From: Endomychus coccineus
Taxonomy: Eukaryota; Arthropoda; Insecta; Coleoptera; Endomychidae
DNA length: 64,000 bases
Reading direction: 5' to 3'
Assembly (NCBI GenBank): GCA_958510875.1
Contig: OY294067.1
Coordinates: 32,600,912-32,664,911, forward strand
Position 1 is the stretch's first letter. Each line of letters begins with the position of its first letter. The notes beneath the pieces are model-generated. The model did no database searches. It was not told the origin of the DNA and was given only the letters and a program-made list of their open reading frames with translations. Both the position numbers and the translations under genes were made by a program. This document shows positions 1 to 11,400 of this stretch, piece by piece.

Positions 1-803
1 AGTATTGAAGTAGTATAATACACGATGAATAAATGAATTTCCCTACATTATAAAGATTTTACTTATATGCCAAACATCTTCCGTGATGTGAAATTGCAGT
101 TAATTATTTATTTGAAAATCTGAACAGGAGGATTTCTTCAACCTGAAGTGCAAATTATGAATGAATGGTTTATATTATGATTCTATTTCTCGGCATCGTA
201 GTCATCCGAACAAAGTTTACAGATTACATTAAAAACTGAAGGCGTCTTTGCATTTCACTTTTGAAGATTTTGTTCCCTATTTGTGTAATGGCTGCGTGCT
301 CAAATATTGACTTCAGGGATCAAACATTTTATAAGATCCCTCGAAGCTTTTTCTCAAAGCGGGGTTCAGATTGCATAATGAGTTTGAGGTGCGCTTTGAA
401 TTAGACAATAACTGATTTTATTTGTATAGTCTATGTTTTACTTTAGCTTTTGAATAATCGATCATACTGTACACATAATAGGGCTATAAGTAAGATAATA
501 TTATGATTTGATGGAAGCAAACATGAATATATGATTACTAGCGACGGTTTTGCTTGTAAGTTTCGAAGCTCTTATCGCCGAGGTTCCTATAACAGATATC
601 TTTTGCATAGTTTCTAAAATGTAAACTACCAAAAAAATATCCGTAGACCTATTTTCATCAACAGACTTTTGTTTATCTTGATATTCTCTTTTCGACCAAA
701 TATTTTCAGGTAGTGCCATGGGATACTCGTGACATAATTTTTTTATACTACACGAGAGGACAACCTATAATGTTCGAAGAACCTCATGTGAGCCCACGGT
801 GGT
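1..803. other. AT-rich sequence, nothing recognised
   Basis: I see no convincing coding region, RNA gene or terminal-repeat structure here. The one short reading frame on the minus strand (501-719) has no recognisable motif. Confidence 0.5.
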
Positions 804-1330
804 ATGTTGGCAGAGGAGATGACCATACGAATTCTTCTTGAGGGTTGGAAGGTGTCCATGGATAGGCATGACGTTGTCCTCCTCTATAAACCAACCAAGA
901 CTATGTACGTCATCGAATTATCTCCTCCGGCAGAGGAGAACATAGTCTTGAAAGAGGAGGAAAATGGACAAAGTATCAAGATCTCTTGTTCAATCACCAC
1001 ACGCTATATGCAGGCCATGAAGTCGAATTAGTGGTTCTGATCATCGGTGTTTTGGGCGGAATTCGGTCTTCGCTGCGTTCGAACTTGAAGATCATTCCGG
1101 CCTGTAAGAACTCTGCACATATCTTGATATCACCGGATGCAGAAGACAGTCATTCTGGGTTCAATAAGACTACTTAAGGCACACGATTTGGGAACCTGAA
1201 GCTACTTACCGACCGGTTGGTAGGACTAGCTTCGGTGAACTAAATTGGTTTTTCTGGCGCGATTGGTGCGATGGTCGTCGGAGCGCGCAGCAGCCCCGAC
1301 CAGGTATTTATGTAGATGTATGTTCCGTTT
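804..1330 (+). pseudogene. Relic of a LINE-type coding region (C-terminal part)
   Basis: Two overlapping frames read as one broken protein. The first includes GWKVSMDRHDVVLLYK followed by YVIELSPPAEENI, and a second frame from about 1000 includes GVLGGIRSSL and LKIIPACKNSAHILIS. The first pattern resembles the segment after the reverse transcriptase in some arthropod LINEs and related transcripts, which read like 'ELT.P.EEN'. A frameshift around 1000-1030 separates the halves. The tail at 1180-1330 is locally richer in G+C and has no start or reverse transcriptase core, so this is a fragment. The family assignment is from memory of the motif only. Confidence 0.4.
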
Positions 1331-1552
1331 ACTTGGTATTCTGGTTCTTTAATATGATTAAAAATAAAATAAGACTTCTCTTTTTTGTCATTTCGATAAT
1401 ATATTTTCATCTTTATCAAAAATTGTTATATCAATTAGTGTTTCCATGTGTAACGGTTTGCGTTACGGGATTATATAGAACTTGGTAATAAACAGATTAG
1501 ATTTCTTTTGGCTATTTAAAGAAATCTGCCGGTGAATAAAACTTAGATTATT

Positions 1553-1894
1553 GAGACTACCATTCCTGAGGTGAGATGTCACTAAATATCGCGGAGTGGG
1601 AATGTAGGATAGCGGAAATCGGAAATTATTCATTGTAGTTTGTTCCTTTGTCTAGGTAAGTCGAGAATTCGTAATTCATTGTCATACAATACATTCTCTC
1701 AATTTTGCTTCCGAAATATCATTTGAGACTATCATTCCTGAGGTGAGATGTCACTAAATATCGCGGAGTGGGAATGTAGGATAGCGGAAATCGGAAATTA
1801 TTCATTGTAGTTTGTTCCTTTGTCTAGGTAAGTCGAGAATTCGTAATTCATTGTCATACAATACATTCTCTTAATTTTGCTTCCGAAATATCAT
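1553..1894 (+). repeat. Tandem duplication, 172-bp unit, two copies
   Basis: The block beginning GAGACTACCATTCCTGAGGT at 1553 is repeated almost exactly from 1725 (GAGACTATCATTCC...). It lies inside the old LTR. The younger LTRs at 19-30 kb have one copy of this block, so the duplication is private to this copy. Confidence 0.9.
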
Positions 1895-3308
1895 CATATC
1901 AGGCTATTTAATTTGATTTAGAATTGTTATTTAACGTCTGGATGTACAAAGCCTGATTGTGATAATATTTCGGCGGGTTTTTTTTATCTCGATTTGCCTA
2001 GGGGGGCAAGCCCGATCATTTTGCGGATAGCATATTTCAAAGAATATCATTTCCATCACAGCATTGATTGTTGTAACTCTTGTAAGAGAATAATCTATCG
2101 GAACGTAGGCAGGTTCTCATGATAATATTTCTTTAGTCCTTGTAAGTTTAATTCCGCATTGGCACATGCTATTTTTTTTGTGATTCGCAAGAGTCGCCAT
2201 TTTGTAATCTGATACGTAGTATTCAGAGCTGTCTTCGATTGCATCGTGCTATAAATAGTATTTGGAATTAACACAAGGTATTATTCAATTATTGCTTATT
2301 GAATTTTTAATTATCAGGACTGTTGCGTTCACGTGATTTCAGAGAAGAGTAATACATCAATTTGATGCAAAGCAATTCTAGTTTCTAGATTTGTGCTAAC
2401 TAGCAAATTCAACGTTTTGGTTATTTCCTTTCAGTCACAATTTGATTATTTTTCTTTCTATTTCATTTTTTGTATCGTTCAAGATATCAATTTTGTAATA
2501 GTGTTTTACATATTGGGGAAGATAACATTATCGGAGGTGGAATCATTTGGTTATTCCGGCCGACGGTGTTGCTTGTCCTTTGATCTCAAGTCAGGTACTG
2601 TTCGTTCTTTGACATTACAGGGTTTGAACGTCTGAGGTTCCTCACCCCTTCACTCCAAGACGGTTTAGAGACTATCCTGACAGGACCAGCTTCCAGTTCC
2701 TACGAGTTCCAAGGAGGGTAACATTTTCTTGTTGAGTGACTATTTCATTTTCTGATTTTGTTGTTCACCAAAATTGTATTTCGCTAAATTTTTTTAGAGC
2801 CATTCGTGGTCTCTTTATTATTTAACTATCCATTTTTTCAATTAAGAAATTGAGTTAATTTCATAACTATTTACTCAAAATTCTTTTTATACAAATTGAT
2901 TAATTTTGTAATTGTTACTTCAAAATTCATTTTATTTATAAATTAATACATTATATAAACTGTAATTTTATTTTTGTTAATTACCAAATTCCATCTGGAA
3001 TAAATCAAATTGTTAAGTTGAACTTTTATTGTTTTTCTAATTTCCATCAACTAATAAACCATCTCGTGGTGCTTGTATTCTAGGCTGTGAATTCATTTAT
3101 TTTTATAGTTGTTCAGTAAGCAATTGGCGCTCAAACAATTCACCAGTCTAGAATCACAAGGCACGTTTCACTACGAGCCCTGAGATTAACTATTTCAAAT
3201 TGAGCTAATTGGGTCAATATATACCGACCCAAGCGGGTCCGTTTCACTGGCGCCCAACGTTTTACTGGCGCCCAACATAGATGGGCTGCCGTTTCACAAC
3301 CGTTTCAC

Positions 3309-3340
3309 TGGCGCCCTTTTCTTTAACGTGGGGCTCGAAC
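3309..3340 (+). other. Primer binding site of the old LTR element, interrupted
   Basis: TGGCGCCC is followed by an 8-base T-rich insert and then AACGTGGGGCTCGAAC. Without the insert this is complementary to the 3' end of insect tRNA-Lys(CUU), the usual primer read as TGGCGCCCAACGTGGGGC. The LTR end just before it also carries two more TGGCGCCCAAC copies (near 3248 and 3266). Confidence 0.65.
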
Positions 3341-4473
3341 ATAGTTGATGGTTATTGGAGAAATACATATTAGAGGTGAAAAATAATTGGTCATTTTATT
3401 ATTTTTTTAGTGTGACTTTGATATATTTACTTGAATTGGCATTTGAAATTTTCATATTTTTTACCTGTTAATAGGTGTATTAGTCACTTATTATTACTTT
3501 TTATCAAGTGATGTTGAGATTTTCTTGAATTATGCGATCAGCTGTTTTCAGCTGTTAGGTTTCAGCATTTAATCTTATGTTATAGGTATTGCTGTTTTAT
3601 TTGCTTCTATAGTTCATTGTTTTAAACAATGTAGAGTCATGTTTTCATATGTGCTATTTTTTTTCACTATTGTGAATTGATTAATCAAATCATTTGGGTC
3701 TTTTTCAGTTTTTCAGTAAGGGATACTTCCCTAATTTCTATTTAAACAGTTCTGAAACTCAATTTTGATACATTCTTTTTCCTTTATAGTAAATAACGAA
3801 AATCAAATTTGGAAATTGTTCATTAAGAACTTTATATTGGAAATGATGACTGAGCAAAGAGATGGCAGTTACAGAGATGAGGGATATGATCCTAGCAGGT
3901 TGCTAATGTTGCGGTGGACATTGAAGTTGCATTTATGACTGTCAGTTTCTGGAGTCTAGAGCTCTTAATTGCCACAGTAGATGAATACTGTTAAGGAAGT
4001 TGCAATCTATTGGTGATCTGCGGGAGATCCTCTGTTGCTCTGATCTGCATCGGTCTTTCTTCTGTTTGGATATTGTTAAGTATCATTATTTATATTTTTA
4101 AATTTTCATTTTGATTTGTCGTGCTATTTTACATTTGAATTTTCATCTTATAAGTATCAAAATTTTTTCCATTTCAGTTACTGTTATTTTAGATTCATTA
4201 TATTTTGTTTTTTCGTAACACTCATTTTAGGGTTGATCACCCTTAAAATGTAGTTGAATTTGGAAATTTGACGTGTTCACTCTTCAAAACCTTATAATTT
4301 ATCTTTTGTATAGTTAAAGCTATGGTTTTTGTTTTGTTTGTGAAGATATTTTGAATTACCACTCTCTATTGTCTATTTAATTCAACCTGAAAAGGTAATG
4401 TATTGTCTGACATTATCACATTTATAGCAGCGACAGTTTTGAAATTAAATGCCATAGAGTTACCTTAAAATTG

Positions 4474-5112
4474 ATTAGTTGTTAAAACGATCGTATATAC
4501 AGGTCTGGGAACTCGAGGCTGTTTCCTATGTGAGAAGTGAGTCCGCTAAGCGTCATCTGTTGCATAGTACCAAAAGGGTGGCGCATGAGTCGAGGAATGA
4601 TCTCTGGCACGAATCCGACCGTGTTCTCTTGCAACTGTCATTGTTGACTTGTAAACACAAGGAATACCGGCGTTTTTAGAAGAAAATTACGAAGCCCTGC
4701 ATTGTGCCGAAATTCAAAAAGGGTTAAAAAAGTGTAAAGCAAGAAACTTCTGTTTTTGAAGTGCCGAAAGATGCGGAAATGCGAAAAAAGTGAATGCTTG
4801 CGATTGCGGATAGAAATCGTTTTAACGAGGTCTTTTATGTGTGCGAGCATGATTGTATAACGAAAAAGGGGAAGTTATTTTTAAGGTGAGTAATACATTT
4901 TGACAAGAGTAACAGTTCTATTCCTCTCTCAAATCAGAATAGTAAATATTGCGTTACGAGAAAAATTATTTTACTTAATAATGTGATTGTTGCCATACTT
5001 CGATCCAAGCGCTAGCTGGTGGCTGGGCGAGGGACTACGAGTTTGGCAACATGTGAGAGACTCATGTCAAACGTTAGAGTTCCCAGACCTGTATGTACGA
5101 CCGTGGTTGTTA
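4474..5112. mobile_element. Short transposon (MITE-like) with about 25-35 bp inverted ends
   Basis: ATACAGGTCTGGGAACTC near 4495 reappears inverted as GAGTTCCCAGACCTGTAT near 5080-5097. The similarity extends outwards with mismatches. The 600-bp interior has only a 66-residue frame and no known domain. Superfamily and TSD are not clear. Confidence 0.6.
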
Positions 5113-5785
5113 GTAATAGGAATGAAAGGTGAATCATAGAATAGCTAATTCATAGAATAATCATAGTTATTCAGATTTGTAAGAACATAGAATAGTATCT
5201 TAGGTATTTAATGAGCTAGATTCAATCCATTTCAGGTACATCAATTTGATGATTAGCAATACATTACTGTTTCACACACAACCGATCAAATGTTTTCTGC
5301 AGTTTTAATTTGGTTTCGAAACACAAGCCAGCTGCAGACGCATTTTATTAATCGAAGTCATCGTCAACACTTCTGTAATTAGGCTACATGATCGCGACCC
5401 GATATATGATGCATATTTTTAACTAAACCATCAGCCAACTACGATTCCTATTTAAAAATAAATACAGCTTCAAATCGAAATTGCAACTTCTTTTTTCAAA
5501 TTTCTCGACTCTACTGGATATTACAGAAAAAGTGTCTTCAGAATGTTAAAGAAATTTTTTCCTAACTTCACAAACAACCACGATATTCGCATGTGTTGAA
5601 AGATCGAAAAATCGAACTTTTGTTTATTGCTCGAAAACCAAAGACGATAGCAATTTTTTTTCCGTCAGTGAATTAGTTAAGAAAAAAGAGAACTAGAATG
5701 TGACTCCTATTTTCTTGTATCTCCTATAGTTACCACGTTAAATTTTCTGACTGATGATATGCCATTCAGCTCTGTTTTAACACCT
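5113..5785. other. AT-rich sequence, nothing recognised
   Basis: No coding region, repeat boundary or RNA gene is visible. Confidence 0.5.
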
Positions 5786-6891
5786 ATCGAAAGCAAGCAA
5801 CCTTGAAGATTTCTGTAAACATGGAAATAATGAATTTCGTGTCTTGATTAAACTTTATTTCTTGCGTGGAAAAAACATTTATGCAAACCAAAGCATCGCT
5901 TGTTAAACATTATGGGGACTCTTCACCATCGATTGGAACGATTCACAAGTGGTTCACTGATTTTCGTTGTGGTGGTATGACCACAAAGGTCGCCAAATGT
6001 TCTGGTCGTCCAATTGAGGTTACAATGCCAGAAATCGTCGATAAAATCCATGGTATGATATTGGACGATCGGCGAGTTAAAGTGCACGAGATTGCTGAGG
6101 CTATGGGCATCTCAACCGAACGGGAACGGAAGATGTTGCATACATTTTTGAATATGTGAAAGCTATCTGCTAGATTAGTGCCGCATTTGATCTCTGTTGA
6201 CAACAAGCGCGACCATGTGATAACTTCAAAAGAGTGTTTGGCGATGTTCAAGCGCGATAAGAAGAACTTTCTGCGCCGTTTCGTGGCCGTGGACTTAACG
6301 TGGATTTGTTCTGGCGAATCGGAGCCGAAAATGGCCAAAGTGGGTTTATCGGGCAACAGAGTCATGGCGACAGTTTTTTGGAATGCACACGGTATCGTCC
6401 ATATCGATTACCTTGAAAAAGGCAAAACGATCACCGGCGCTTATTATGCAGAGCTGCTGGATCGATTCGACACAGATTTGAAGCGAAATCGGCCTCATTT
6501 GGCAAAGTAAAAAGTGCTCTTCCACCAGGATAACGGCGCACAGGTTAGCAGTCCCAACGGCAAAATTGCATGAATTGGGCTACAAATTGGTTCGTCATCC
6601 ACCATATTCTCCAGATTTCACCCCCTGCGGTTTTTATCTATTTCCAAGCTTGAAGAAACGGCTCGGCGCAAAAGAGATTTGGCTCCAACAATGAAGATGT
6701 CAAAGATGAAACAAACGCCCATTTTGAAGGATTGCCGGAATCGTATTAATTGGAAGGGATCGAAAACTTTGAAAAACGTTGGACGAAGTGTATCGGGCTA
6801 CAAGGAGATTATGTTGACAATTAAAATAAGTTTTGATCAAATAAATCATTTCTTGTTTCATTTTTCTAGGACTTTTCACCCTGCCCTCGTA
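5786..6891 (+). mobile_element. Mariner transposon copy, 5' end lost
   Basis: The 3' end is GACTTTTCACCCTGCCCTCG followed by TA, the complement of the mariner terminal repeat seen intact at 39997. No matching 5' repeat is found; homology with the second mariner starts near 5786 (ATCGAAAGCA). Size and coding content fit a standard 1.3-kb mariner that lost its left end. Confidence 0.8.
5821..6824 (+). pseudogene. Mariner transposase, inactivated
   Basis: The order of motifs is that of a mariner transposase. The N-terminal helix-turn-helix reads EFRVL...LRGK and then KHYGDSSPSIGTIHKWFTDF, and the linker reads RVKVHEIAEAMGIS. The catalytic core follows: VDLTWICSG (first D), VLFHQDNGAQ (second D) and HPPYSPDFTPCGFYLFPSLK (third D), ending ENFEKRWTKCIGLQGDYVDN. 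It is broken by an extra A in the A-run near 5868-5874 and by further frameshifts and stops around 6160 and 6509-6670. The first-D motif has L where WI is usually preceded by ET. This is a cut-and-paste transposase of the Tc1/mariner superfamily, not functional in this copy. Confidence 0.85.
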
Positions 6892-7614
6892 CACACACAG
6901 GCTCATCTCAAAATTAGTCTAGGTCGATTCAGAAAGACTCGAAACGGATATTACCCAAAATTCAGAATTTGCTTAGTGATATCGATAATACTCACACGTA
7001 AATGCAAACTCATAATGATTACCAGAGGAAATCAACTGAATGTATTTTTTAATTATTTAAAAATGTTGACTGTCTCATAGAATGATAAATTGGAAAAAGT
7101 ATGCAACCTGAATCAGTATTTAGAAAACAAAATAAATTGCGTGAATCGCACCAAAGCACTATAAATCATTGTGAAAGAAGTAAATTAAACATCTTTTAAA
7201 ATAATGAGGTGATTCTGATAAAATAACAACTATTTTTCTAGCTGGCACTGTAAATCAACTGTATCTATTTAAAATGATATATTTGTTTAACTTCATATAA
7301 ATCTTCATTCTTATTGAAATCGTTTTTGTGTATACGAACACAAGACTTTATATATTTTGGAATAAATTAAAGCATAATGAGTTCCCCTTTCAACAGTTCC
7401 ATTATTATTCTGAATCATGCGTAAAACTTTGCAGATATACACTATACACTTCTGTCACAGACCGATAAACTTGATCATCAATAATTACAGTTTCTGAAAT
7501 TTCATTTATATACACTTTCGTCCGAGGTTCTGACCTGTTACTCCGGAAGAAAAATACCTCTCCGTTCAGATTTCGAGACCAGAGGTGCTCGGGGGGAGGG
7601 GGGTGTCAAACATA
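6892..7614. other. AT-rich sequence, nothing recognised
   Basis: No coding region or repeat ends seen. A short G-rich run (GGGGGGAGGGGGG) lies at about 7591-7603. Confidence 0.5.
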
Positions 7615-8039
7615 TAAACTTGAAAATAGACTTCTGTAATATCCGAGCACTTAGTATCATAAACGATGTGCATTAACTGAGACGCAGGTCAATCCATCCA
7701 TCAACACGACCTATATGCTCTGCCCTGACTGCGAGGTCTTCACTCGTTTCAGATTCAAATGAGATATCTGTCCCTGTTCCGGAAATGATCTCTCGTGTCA
7801 CCGAGAGGAGAATCTAGAACCACAAGAATTCGTTCTAATGTGGTTCATTCAAGCTTGATAGTCACCAAATGAACCAGGTCATGGTGAACTCTTCGAATTT
7901 TTTTTCTCTGAAACTTGACCTCATTCAGCAGACCTATCCAGCAATTGAAATTATCATCATGGGGGATTTCAACGTTCACAACTCCGCTTGGTTCAAGTTC
8001 CCAAACAAAACGGATAACACATGGCGACAGACTTGGGCC
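7615..8039 (+). mobile_element. LINE fragment, endonuclease part (left piece of interrupted copy)
   Basis: Broken frames show an AP-type endonuclease: an N-terminal DFCNIRAL-like start near 7625 and IIIMGDFNVHNSAWF at about 7950-7995 (the GDFN motif). The frame is cut at 8039 by the THAP transposon and resumes at 10446, where AFAINHRIE follows on from TWRQTW. The same LINE family recurs at 47.7-48.9 kb. Confidence 0.75.
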
Positions 8040-8096
8040 CAACGAATTCGGATATACTAGAATAAGCTAAAGTCATTTTTGAGTATCGCCAACATG
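8032..8096 (+). repeat. Left end of the THAP transposon: TSD, terminal repeat, subterminal repeat
   Basis: The target-site duplicate CTTGGGCC (8032-8039) is followed by the terminal inverted repeat from 8040 (CAACGAATTCGGATATACTA and two more matching bases, 22 bp identical to the other end). A 13-bp subterminal inverted repeat TATCGCCAACATG follows at 8084-8096. Confidence 0.9.
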
Positions 8097-10437
8097 TCTC
8101 TCTCCCACCATACTGTCATCTAGCTTCCCAGCAATCGTGTGGAGAAATAAAGATTGAATAGAGAGATCTCCGATATTGGCACTCGTAATTCGCCGCCGCT
8201 AATCGTGTACCTACTGTCAAGAAAAGTGACATTTATTTGAAAGTGTAGTTAACGAGTTCCGATCAACTTAAACTGTCAAATCTTTGAGTGATTTTGGTGA
8301 TACAGTTCTTTGTTCTTTCTACTTTCTAGAAAATTCAAGAAGCTAACGACTTAATAGTGTTCTAGAATTGTGAATTTTCTTTACTTTTAGTACTTTGCAT
8401 CGTTTAGGTACCTGTTTGTTAATCGAAATATAAAGTGTTAGGCAGTGTTGTTTTGTATATAAGTCAGTATGGGGAAATATTGCATTGTATGCAGAATGCA
8501 TTATGCTAATGAAAATGAAAAAAGGAGATTTTATAAGTGAGTATCACGTTAATCAATAATAATGTTTATATAAGTTAATTTCATTAGCAAGGAGGGCACA
8601 ACAAAGCAATTGAGGGGCTTGGAAAAATTGTATCAAGAAGTGTAGTTAGTAATATTGTGAGATTTCCAGTTTGTGGCTCATTCTAAATATAATTTTACAT
8701 AATTTCTACTGGCTAGCAAGAAGTCTGTATATATTTTCGTGGTCTGCTTCAGGAAACATTCACATAATATCACTATTACATTTTATTTTATCTCCCAATT
8801 GTGCCTACATTTACTATGCCAATAAAATTTTTAGCATTTATTGTTATATACTGTATAGTAGAACATTTTTATGTTTTAATCAATATTACAATCTTATAGC
8901 ATAAAGTTATGCCAGTACTCGTGATTCATTTGCTTGATTTTTGTTAGATTTCCATCAAACCAAGCATCAAAGGAAATATGGTGCAACAGCTTGGCATTAG
9001 ATGTCGAAGCAGTAGAAAGATCACATTTGGTATGTTCTGACCATTTTTCTGAAAGTGACTTTGTAACTAGGCCAGGCGGCAGGAAAGACCTTAAAGGTGG
9101 TGCTACACCAGCATTTGCAAGTACAAGTCGCCTACATATTTACCCTGAGTAAGTAATTCCAGATATGTTGGGATGGAACATGGTAGTAATAATTGCAAAC
9201 TGTTTCAGACATGATGAAGACGACAAAGAGAATATTGATGTTTCAGCACCTAAAAGGTAAAATGTTTAATTAAAAGCATAGCAGTTTTACTAATCAATGG
9301 TTTGCACCAGCTAATGAGGATATCATGGTTAGTAGTAATGAGGAGCCCTTAATTGAATCACTTTCCGTTTCAATTACTACTACATTTCAACCACCACTGC
9401 AGCCTTCCCCAAAATATACAATATACTTTCTCACATAAATAAATTGATAATTTTTTATTCAACTAAAACGTTTACAATTTTATTAAAACTTTTCTTACTT
9501 GTATGTCCCCCATTCATATTGTTAGTTATATACCATCTTACATCGTGAAATCAAGAAAATCGACGCATATTTTGCTCCCACCTCATAGTCCGATTATTGC
9601 AAATGCTTCCTGACAGTACGGATGAAATAAAAGCAGAAATGCTGTAGTGGCGATACCTACTGTACTTTAATATCAGTAGACAGAATAGAATAAAAGTATA
9701 TAATCATGTTAAACATCTTTCGGAAGTTTTTGTTCATGAAAATTTCCATATAGGGCCCAACAATGGATTTTGTATGAATATACTTATACAGATATGATTT
9801 GAAACCAAATTGTAGGTTGATGTAGTGGTGAAAAAAGTGAAACTATTATTGTATTGCAATATAAATTAAATAATTGTGATCTAATTATTGTCCTCGATAG
9901 AAACAAATGTTTTCACTGGTTAAGAATATATAAAAATATACTTAATTGCCCAGATGTAGATGAACAAAGTAATAAGCAGCTTATAGTCTGCGCTTCAGTA
10001 TAGTTACTTGCACGCACACATAAATCGGTGAATGGCAATCACCAAAAGAAGAAACGACCATACTATTATACAAATGTGGTCAGTAAGTGAATCAGTTTAA
10101 TTGCCAAAATACCAGTCTTTTTCTGTATAACATGGAAGAAATCCACATTTGTCATTAACATTCTTCTATGTCTACAGCTACACTGTTAATATTGGTTATA
10201 AAGTTTTTATTTTTGATGTTTTAACAGTTTAAAAAAAACGTACCTTACTGCCTTATAAATAGTACGCCCGTGGCGTGGGGTATCCTGGAAATCTGTTTAA
10301 AATACCCTATACAATACACGCCTATGCCGTGGGGTACTATTCCTCTATCCGTATTGGATTTCTACACGTCATGTTGGCGATACAAAATTTCCTAGTTACG
10401 AATAGACTGACTAACTCTAGTATATCCGAATTCGTTG
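8040..10437 (+). mobile_element. P-superfamily-like DNA transposon encoding a THAP protein
   Basis: 2398 bp, bounded by 22-bp perfect terminal inverted repeats and flanked by an 8-bp duplication (CTTGGGCC at 8032-8039 and 10438-10445). Removing the element and one duplicate joins the LINE reading frame TWRQTW|AFAINHRIE, which independently confirms the boundaries. A further 13-bp inverted repeat lies 44 bp and 55 bp inside the two ends, a layout like the internal repeats of P elements. P elements make 8-bp TSDs and encode a THAP-domain transposase; hAT elements also make 8-bp TSDs but lack THAP domains. No RNase H-like transposase core is visible downstream of the THAP exons, so the copy is probably non-autonomous. 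The superfamily call is inferred from THAP plus TSD plus end structure. Confidence 0.8.
8469..9438 (+). CDS. THAP-domain protein, four exons, 140 residues
   Basis: Exons are 8469-8536, 8948-9148, 9209-9256 and 9333-9438. The introns start GTGAGT, GTAAGT and GTAAAA and end TTAG, TCAG and TTAG, and the joined frame stays open to TAA. The N-terminal 80 residues form a THAP zinc finger (C2CH, sequence-specific DNA binding): C5 and C8 in YCIVC, a conserved W34, C52 and H55 in LVCSDHF, and GATPAF at 74-79 in the place of the family's AVPTIF box. The C-terminal tail is short and low in complexity (SNEEPLIESLSVS, then QPPLQPSP). An AATAAA-type signal overlaps and follows the stop. The last acceptor (9331-9332 or 9334-9335) is the least certain boundary. 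Lying inside a transposon with an 8-bp TSD, it is likely the DNA-binding part of a P-type transposase or a truncated form of it. Such truncated proteins can repress P transposition in Drosophila, but that role here is inference. Confidence 0.75.
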
Positions 10438-10445
10438 CTTGGGCC
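10370..10445 (-). repeat. Right end of the THAP transposon
   Basis: CATGTTGGCGATA (10370-10382) is the inverted subterminal repeat, the terminal repeat ends at 10437, and CTTGGGCC (10438-10445) is the target-site duplicate. Confidence 0.9.
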
Positions 10446-11400
10446 TTTGCCATTAACCATCGTATCGAGTAGTTAATTAATGAACCAGCAAGTATCACTG
10501 ATAACTACTATCAATATGCCAATACGCTTGATTCATTCCTCACTAACAATTCTGATCCCTATGAAGTAAACGTTAGTGCACCATTGGGAAACTATGACCA
10601 TTTACTGATCAGTACCTGTCCCTATATTACTTCACGAACCACTCCAACACCTCCACGCACAGTTTGGCATTACAACTCAGCCAACTGAAATGGTTTTCGC
10701 ATGTTTTTCTCCGAGTTTCCTTGGAAAAACGTTTGTTTTGAATCTGATGTTCCTACGCAATATGCCAGAGAGGTCTCGGATATCATTAGGCTAGGAATGG
10801 ACACTTGCATACCCTATACCAACAAATCACCGTCATCTGGTGAACGATGGTCCAATAAAATCTGTTCTAGGGCCGTCGCTTCGAAAAAAACTTCATACAT
10901 TCATTATCGAATGTCCGAATGGCTCCCCTTCGTTTTGGACTTTCGCCAAAGCAATTGGTAGAAAATTCACTTCTTGTTTATTCCCTCCCCTAACCAAAGA
11001 TGATGGTACACTGGCCACTTCACCACAAGAAAAGGCCAACTTTTTTGGTGGAATGTTTGGAGCAAGTTGCACTTTGGATCCACAAAGGGAGGACCCTCCT
11101 AATATTGCTACTATCGATAGCCTCTACCTGAAATTGTTTTTCGTAAGCGCACAATTAGGCCTATTCTGCATGATCTCAATACCAAGAAGAAGATGGAATT
11201 CCACCTGTCGTTCTCTAGGAATGTGCGCCTGAATTAACAGGTTGCAGGTTATTTACACTTTCATACAAACTTGGTGTGTTTCCTTCCAGTTGGAAGACAG
11301 CTAGAGTTCAATTAATTCCAAAAAAAGAAAATAAGACCCGTCCTAATAATTATCTCAAAACCTATATTCAGCTGAATCTTATCTTCTTTATCTTCTTTAC
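10446..11400 (+). mobile_element. LINE fragment, right piece (endonuclease end to pre-RT)
   Basis: Continues the LINE cut at 8039. Decayed frames read FAINHRIE, LTNNSDPYEVNVSAPLGNYDH (end of the endonuclease), TPPRTVWHYNSAN, FFSEFPWKNVCFESD, PSSGERWSNKICSRAVASKK, FPPLTKDDGTLATSPQEKAN and then SYKLGVFP-like and FPVGRQL-like remnants just before the reverse transcriptase. Many stops and frameshifts are present. Homologous segments at 47.7-48.1 kb (PSSGE/FPPLNKGDGTAATTPQEKA) show the two copies belong to one family. Confidence 0.75.

Larger units (their letters stand above)
1449..4345 (+). mobile_element. Old, truncated LTR retrotransposon of the 19-30 kb family
   Basis: Starts TGTAACGG...CGTTACGGG, like the LTRs at 19039, 23497 and 27943, and stays alignable but clearly diverged through the LTR (1449-3307). 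It continues through about 1 kb of the internal region, until homology stops near 4345. No 3' LTR follows, so this is a 5' LTR plus partial interior. Shared landmarks are the ATTGAGACTACCATTCCTGA block, the GGTTTGAACGTCTGAGGTTC block and the terminal GTTTCACTGGCGCCC. It is much more diverged from the three later copies than they are from each other, so it records an earlier burst of the same family. Confidence 0.8.

Noticed and set aside
8040..10437. hAT assignment of the THAP transposon from the 8-bp TSD
   Set aside because: The THAP domain, the CAACG start and the subterminal inverted repeats fit the P superfamily better, and no hAT dimerisation or BED/TTF motif is present.
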